In this document: piece by piece, positions 5,508 through 9,505 of the stretch
Layout: each line of letters begins with the position of its first letter
Numbering within the stretch: the first letter of the stretch is position 1
Origin: Ignavibacteriales bacterium UBA6490
Lineage (GTDB): Bacteria; Bacteroidota; Ignavibacteria; Ignavibacteriales; Ignavibacteriaceae
NCBI GenBank assembly: GCA_002435365.1
Contig: DJMM01000057.1
Coordinates: 1 to 9,505 of the forward strand
Reading direction: 5' to 3'
DNA length: 9,505 bases
The notes under the pieces: model-generated
Database searches by the model: none
Seen by the model: the letters and a program-made list of their open reading frames with translations, nothing else
What the model was told of the DNA's origin: nothing
Position numbers and translations under genes: made by a program

Positions 5508-7691
5508 ATGAAGAGACTTTTACTCCCGTTATTAATGATTTTTTCCACGATTTTATCAGCCGGACAACCGGACAATGAAAAAATATTTTTAATGAAACGA
5601 TCACTCAGCGATATCATTATCGACGGCGTGATTGATGACGAATGGAATAAAGCTGATTCAGTGAGCGATTTTTTTCAGCTTGAGCCATATTTCGGAAACC
5701 AGCCCAGTTTTCAGACTGTTGCAAAAATCCTTACCTCTGAAGATGCCATATACTGCCTCATAAAGTGCTACCAGAATAACGAACTGATCGTTGCAAATGC
5801 CGGAATTCTCGATAACTATACCGGGGATATGGTCTCCGTAATGTTCGATACATTCAAAGACAAACGCACAGCTTATAAATTCGGCGTATCTGCATCAGGC
5901 GTGAAATATGATACCAGACTGCTGGACGATGCAAGAAACCGGGATAACGGGTGGGACGGCATCTGGCATGCCGAATCAAAATTATATAATTGGGGCTATG
6001 TTGTGGAAATGAAAATTCCTTATAAATCCATCCAGTATGATGAAAAACTGACTGAGTGGGGCCTTGATTTTGACCGCTGGATCTCGCAAAAAAATGAGGA
6101 TCTCTACTGGTGCAGGTATGAGGAAAACGAAGGACAGAGAATTTCAAAGTTCGGCCGACTATTATTTACCGACTATCATCCAAATATTAAGGGATTAAAC
6201 CTTGAGTTTTATCCGGTTGGTCTTTCCAAAGCTACCTATCTTCGCGATGGAAAATATAAAATCGATCCGGATGCAGGAATTGATATTTTCTATAATCCAT
6301 CACAGAATTTTACATTCCAGCTTACCGGCAATCCTGATTTTGCACAGATAGAGGCCGATCCCTATGATTTTAATATATCCCGGTATGAAAGCTACTTTTC
6401 GGAAAGAAGACCCTTCTTTACACAAGGCAATGAGATATTTTTGCCTTCAGGTAAACAATCCAATTCAGGTTTCTACTCGCCGCTTGAATTGTTTTACTCA
6501 AGAAGAATCGGTAAAAAACTTCCAGACGGCACCGAGGTTCCGCTTACATTCGGCACCAAGGCTTTTGGAAGATTCGGCGACTGGGAGTATGGCGGATTTC
6601 TGGCAAGAACAAGCGAAACGGATTATTATGATGATAATACCCGCCTTACTGAACCCTCTGCATTGTTCGGTTCTGCCAGAATAAAAAAACAGATAATGGG
6701 AAATTCATCAGTGGGACTGCTTTTTATCGGCAGGCACGACAGGAATAATAATTACGGAGTGGTGGATATCGATGGCGCTTTCCGCGGGGACAGCTGGCAG
6801 CTCGCTTACCAGGCTGCAAGATCTTTTATTAATGACAAAGGCGACTATGCTGCATCGGCTGGATTTACTAAATTAGAATCGAACTATTTGCTCTTAGCAA
6901 GGACAAGGTATATCGGCAATGAGTTCAATATTGACCAGGTAGGGTATGTACCGTGGCGCGGAACTGCAACCTTTGTTGCAATAGGCGGTCCACGATGGTA
7001 TTATGAAACCGGGTACGTACGTTCAATTCTGTTATACGTTGGACCAGGTTTAGTCTATGAAAAAACTGATAATTTTACCGATTACACCGGAATACTTGGT
7101 TTTAATATGCAGTTCCGCGATAACTGGGGCGGAGAAATAAATCTGGAAACAGGCGAGTCAAAGGATGAAGGAATCAAATATTCATACTACAGCATGAACT
7201 TCAGCACCTGGTTCGATATTTCGCCTGACTGGGATGCTAACTTCTGGGGAGGATATGCAAAAACCTATAACTTCGCACGCGAGTATCTCTCATACTACCA
7301 GTGGCTCGGGATAAACTTCGCCTGGAATGCCGCGGAAATATTAAAACTGGGAACCTCTTTTAACTCCTGGCTGGAAGGCAACCCTTCCGGAAGCCTAGAG
7401 GAGGTTACCCTGAATGCACGTCCCTATTTATCAATCACACCTGTAAATGATCTTAACATCAGGCTGTATGTAGACAATGTTTACCTCAAATCATCCCAAA
7501 AGATTGAAAGCGTAATAGCAGGACTGCTCTTTTCCTATAACTTTTTACCAAAGAGCTGGATTTACCTGGCTGTAAATGAATTTATGGAAAGAACCGACGA
7601 ACAGGATTTGGCCGGACAAATTCTTTCCAGGAAATTAAATACGGTATCCCGCGCAGCAGTTCTGAAAATTAAATATCTTTATTACTTTTAA
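5508..7691 (+). CDS. Exported CBM9-like/DUF5916 predicted outer-membrane beta-barrel protein
   Basis: The 727-aa protein begins with a signal peptide (MKRLLLPLLMIFSTILSA, likely cut after A18). Residues about 30-220 look like a family 9 carbohydrate-binding-type domain, opening with IIIDGVIDDEWNKAD (36-50) and containing WGYVVEMKIPYKSI. The rest matches DUF5916, with the marker NPDFAQIEADPYDF (275-288) and YFSERRPFFTQGNEIF (296-311). It is followed by many alternating aromatic/polar strands and a terminal phenylalanine (KIKYLYYF), as expected for an outer-membrane barrel. Proteins of this type are common in Bacteroidetes and relatives, but substrate and function are not established. Being next to eno or the lipoprotein gives no clear functional link. 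AGGAAG at 5495-5500 supports the start. The gene converges with the lipoprotein gene, with 8 nt between the stops. Confidence 0.87.
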   Translation: MKRLLLPLLMIFSTILSAGQPDNEKIFLMKRSLSDIIIDGVIDDEWNKADSVSDFFQLEPYFGNQPSFQTVAKILTSEDAIYCLIKCYQNNELIVANAGILDNYTGDMVSVMFDTFKDKRTAYKFGVSASGVKYDTRLLDDARNRDNGWDGIWHAESKLYNWGYVVEMKIPYKSIQYDEKLTEWGLDFDRWISQKNEDLYWCRYEENEGQRISKFGRLLFTDYHPNIKGLNLEFYPVGLSKATYLRDGKYKIDPDAGIDIFYNPSQNFTFQLTGNPDFAQIEADPYDFNISRYESYFSERRPFFTQGNEIFLPSGKQSNSGFYSPLELFYSRRIGKKLPDGTEVPLTFGTKAFGRFGDWEYGGFLARTSETDYYDDNTRLTEPSALFGSARIKKQIMGNSSVGLLFIGRHDRNNNYGVVDIDGAFRGDSWQLAYQAARSFINDKGDYAASAGFTKLESNYLLLARTRYIGNEFNIDQVGYVPWRGTATFVAIGGPRWYYETGYVRSILLYVGPGLVYEKTDNFTDYTGILGFNMQFRDNWGGEINLETGESKDEGIKYSYYSMNFSTWFDISPDWDANFWGGYAKTYNFAREYLSYYQWLGINFAWNAAEILKLGTSFNSWLEGNPSGSLEEVTLNARPYLSITPVNDLNIRLYVDNVYLKSSQKIESVIAGLLFSYNFLPKSWIYLAVNEFMERTDEQDLAGQILSRKLNTVSRAAVLKIKYLYYF

Positions 7692-7699
7692 ATTTAGTA

Positions 7700-8524
7700 T
7701 CACTCGAATTTTATAAAGAGCTGATTATTCGGCTCTACTTTTATTCCGGGAATGCTCCTCAGTATCTTTTTAACCTGTTCAAAATTCTGCGGATCTGTTT
7801 CTTTAAATTCCTTCAGCTTCTCAGAATTTGAAATTAGCTCCGCAAAGTTTATTTCGAAAAGGGTTACCCTGTTATTCTCAACATAGAATGCATTTGTCTG
7901 AACGATCTTCCCGTTTACATCAACTGCAAGAGTAAATTTAAGGTCCTGGAATATTTTAATAAGCTGATCGGTCATACCGGTGGTATCCATTTCCGTCTGA
8001 TTTTCCTCTTCAGGTGTTTCCTCTTTTTCAAGCTGTTTCTCCAGCGGCATGGAAATCCTGATCTCTGAAGGCATGTCCTTTATGAAGTTAAAAGTAATGA
8101 ACTCTTGATCCACTTCGGGTTCTTCATCAATTGATTCAAGTTTAACCCTGCTGTTGGGGTTCTGATTGATTTTAAGGTTGTTTATATCCTTAAATTCATA
8201 CTTCACCGTATAACCCTCTTTGCTTTGGGTACTCAATGGCTCAGAGGATAGATAACTGACATCGATTCCGTACAGTTCAGCATTTTTCCGGAGCTCATCC
8301 TCCTTGTAAAACTGAAACGGTTCAGGTGCTGCTGTATCTGAAGCAAATGAGCTTTGCAGCTCGGTTATCATATCGATAATTTCCCTGCTGAGCATAACTG
8401 TTTCCTCAACAGTACCGGTTCCGTCATTATTAACGGTTATAAGGGTATTCACTTCAATGCAGCCGGAAAGTGCTGCCGAAATAAATAACATAAATATCAG
8501 CCGTGTAACTTTTAATGCTTTCAT
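7700..8524 (-). CDS. Predicted outer-membrane-type lipoprotein of unknown function
   Basis: The 274-aa product has a lipoprotein signal peptide with lipobox LSGC, lipidated Cys at 22. Position +2 is Ile, not Asp, which by the Lol rule favours outer-membrane sorting. The mature part starts IEVNTLITVNNDGTGTVEETV, which with LKFTLAVDVNGKIVQTNAFYVENNRVTLFEI (196-225) recalls LppM-like lipoproteins; that resemblance is weak and no function follows. An acidic stretch (about 164-180, EKEETPEEENQTEMD) is probably a linker. It starts 21 nt after the phoH stop, so it is probably cotranscribed with phoH. Only a weak Shine-Dalgarno (GCGAG) is seen. I do not recognise a specific gene name. Confidence 0.8.
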   Translation of the reverse strand: MKALKVTRLIFMLFISAALSGCIEVNTLITVNNDGTGTVEETVMLSREIIDMITELQSSFASDTAAPEPFQFYKEDELRKNAELYGIDVSYLSSEPLSTQSKEGYTVKYEFKDINNLKINQNPNSRVKLESIDEEPEVDQEFITFNFIKDMPSEIRISMPLEKQLEKEETPEEENQTEMDTTGMTDQLIKIFQDLKFTLAVDVNGKIVQTNAFYVENNRVTLFEINFAELISNSEKLKEFKETDPQNFEQVKKILRSIPGIKVEPNNQLFIKFE

Positions 8525-8545
8525 ATTTAAGCTCGCTTTTATTTG

Positions 8546-9505
8546 TTATAACAGGTTGCTTGCCAGTTCAGCAAGTTCAGATCTTTCTCCTTTTTCAAGA
8601 TTTATGTGTGCATATAACTTCTGCCCCTTAAAATGGTCTATCAGATACGATAACCCGTTGGACTGAGAATCAAGATAGGGGTGGTCAATCTGATAAATAT
8701 CGCCTGTGAAAACTATTTTCGCCCCTGAGCCTACTCTTGTAATTATTGTTTTGATCTCGTGTGGAGTAAGATTCTGCGCTTCATCAACAATAAAAAATAT
8801 CCTTTGCAGACTTCTGCCCCTGATATAAGAAAGCGGCTCGATTACAAGCTTCTCATCCTTGATCATCTGGTTTATCTGCTGATGCTGTTTATCCGACTCG
8901 GAATATTGATCCTGGATAATTTTAAGATTATCCCATAAAGGCTGCATATATGGTTCAAGCTTGCTCTGCACGTCTCCCGGAAGAAACCCAATATCCTTGT
9001 TGCTTAAAGGAACTATGGGTCTGGCAATAAATATCTGCCTGTAGTTTTTTCGTATATGAAGAGCACTGGCCAGTGCAAGAAGAGTTTTTCCTGTGCCAGC
9101 TTTCCCGGTAAGGGTAACAATTGGAATGTTCATATTTGTAAGAGCGTCCACGGCGAAAGTCTGTTCTGCATTCCTTGGTTTTATGCCGTAGATTATATTT
9201 TTATCCACCTTTTTCAGGGTCTGGATTTCCTGGTCAAGGCATGCCAGTACGGATCTGCTGGGATTTCTCAATACATAAAATTTATTGGGCTGAGCTTCTT
9301 CGTTAAATAACTTCACAACTGATTTTGCAGGAAGCTCAAACGGCACCTGGAAAAGTTTAACTATAAGATCATCATTAAAATCTTCAACCACTTCCTTACC
9401 GCTGTAAAGATCATCAAGACTGCCGATTCGGTCGGTAGTATAATCTTCCGCCGGAATACCGAGGGCTTTCGCTTTCATCCGCAGATTAACATCCTTGGTT
9501 ACCAG
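8546..9505 (-). CDS. PhoH-family ATPase with N-terminal PIN domain (PhoH2/YlaK-like), 5' part cut off
   Basis: The visible 319 residues form the C-terminal part of a PIN-PhoH protein. The frame is open to the window edge. It reads LVTKDVNLR before the first in-frame Met at 9478, and LVTKDVNLRMKAKALGIPAEDY is the typical end of the PIN domain, so that Met is internal. Counting from that Met, the PhoH domain has the Walker A LTGKAGTGKT (P-loop at 125-132), the ARPIVPLSNKDIGFLPG segment (152-168), Walker B IFFIVDEAQNL (227-237) and the sensor-like TGDIYQIDHP (258-267). Related full-length proteins are about 440-450 aa, so roughly 120-130 residues lie beyond the window. Characterised PhoH2 proteins show ATP-dependent RNA unwinding and cleavage; for this protein the role is inferred. 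It is the upstream gene of a two-gene unit with the lipoprotein. Confidence 0.92.
   Translation of the reverse strand: MVTKDVNLRMKAKALGIPAEDYTTDRIGSLDDLYSGKEVVEDFNDDLIVKLFQVPFELPAKSVVKLFNEEAQPNKFYVLRNPSRSVLACLDQEIQTLKKVDKNIIYGIKPRNAEQTFAVDALTNMNIPIVTLTGKAGTGKTLLALASALHIRKNYRQIFIARPIVPLSNKDIGFLPGDVQSKLEPYMQPLWDNLKIIQDQYSESDKQHQQINQMIKDEKLVIEPLSYIRGRSLQRIFFIVDEAQNLTPHEIKTIITRVGSGAKIVFTGDIYQIDHPYLDSQSNGLSYLIDHFKGQKLYAHINLEKGERSELAELASNLL

Noticed and set aside
9476..9478. ATG at 9478 as the start of the PhoH protein
   Set aside because: The upstream codons in the same frame (LVTKDVNLR) continue the conserved end of the PIN domain to the window edge, so this Met is internal.
1..9505. CRISPR array, tRNA or rRNA genes, riboswitch, replication origin
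   Set aside because: No regularly spaced repeats, no tRNA-like cloverleaf or rRNA-like conserved sequence, and no recognisable riboswitch or iteron cluster was seen on either strand by reading.

Overview
The window looks like a chromosomal segment of a Bacteroidetes/Chlorobi-group bacterium, with Ignavibacteria-like as my best guess. This is inferred from a large DUF5916-type outer-membrane barrel protein, weak Shine-Dalgarno use at some genes, a compact AT-leaning genome and short lipoprotein/PhoH operons. No rRNA or other taxonomic marker is present, so the assignment is tentative.

Layout. (1) 1-1185, + strand: the right-hand part of an IS3-family insertion sequence (IS407-like group). It has orfA, orfB and a right terminal sequence ending in GGCAGGTCA; the left end lies outside the window. 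The orfA/orfB junction carries a complete-looking programmed -1 frameshift signal: an upstream Shine-Dalgarno-like AAAGGAG, a slippery G GGA AAC, the orfA stop in a 6-nt spacer, and a perfect 6-bp GC-rich hairpin. (2) 1186-2424, + strand: an AT-rich segment with one gene, a predicted PD-(D/E)XK (DUF91/NucS-like) nuclease with a C-terminal PUA/EVE-like domain. The segment ends in a second, diverged copy (25/30 identical, same orientation) of the IS right end. The nuclease gene is therefore bracketed by two IS right ends and looks like cargo of an extended IS. (3) 2526-5331, - strand: enolase followed by a short type I glutamine synthetase. The 133-bp gap between them contains a 99-bp two-tier inverted repeat, either a structured RNA leader or a small MITE-like element. 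(4) 5332-5507: divergent promoter region. (5) 5508-7691, + strand: an exported CBM9-like/DUF5916 predicted outer-membrane protein. (6) 7700-9505, - strand: a PhoH-family ATPase with the tail of a PIN domain (cut by the window edge) and, 21 nt downstream, a lipoprotein of unknown function.

The housekeeping part is ordinary: glycolysis, nitrogen assimilation, RNA-linked ATPase and envelope genes. The unusual part is the left 2.4 kb, where an IS3-family transposon appears to have two alternative right ends and a nuclease gene between them. The strongest testable hypothesis is that the element can transpose as a short IS (to 1185) or as a longer cargo-bearing unit (to 2424). The nuclease may be a modification-sensing defence enzyme, but that role is inference from domain architecture only.
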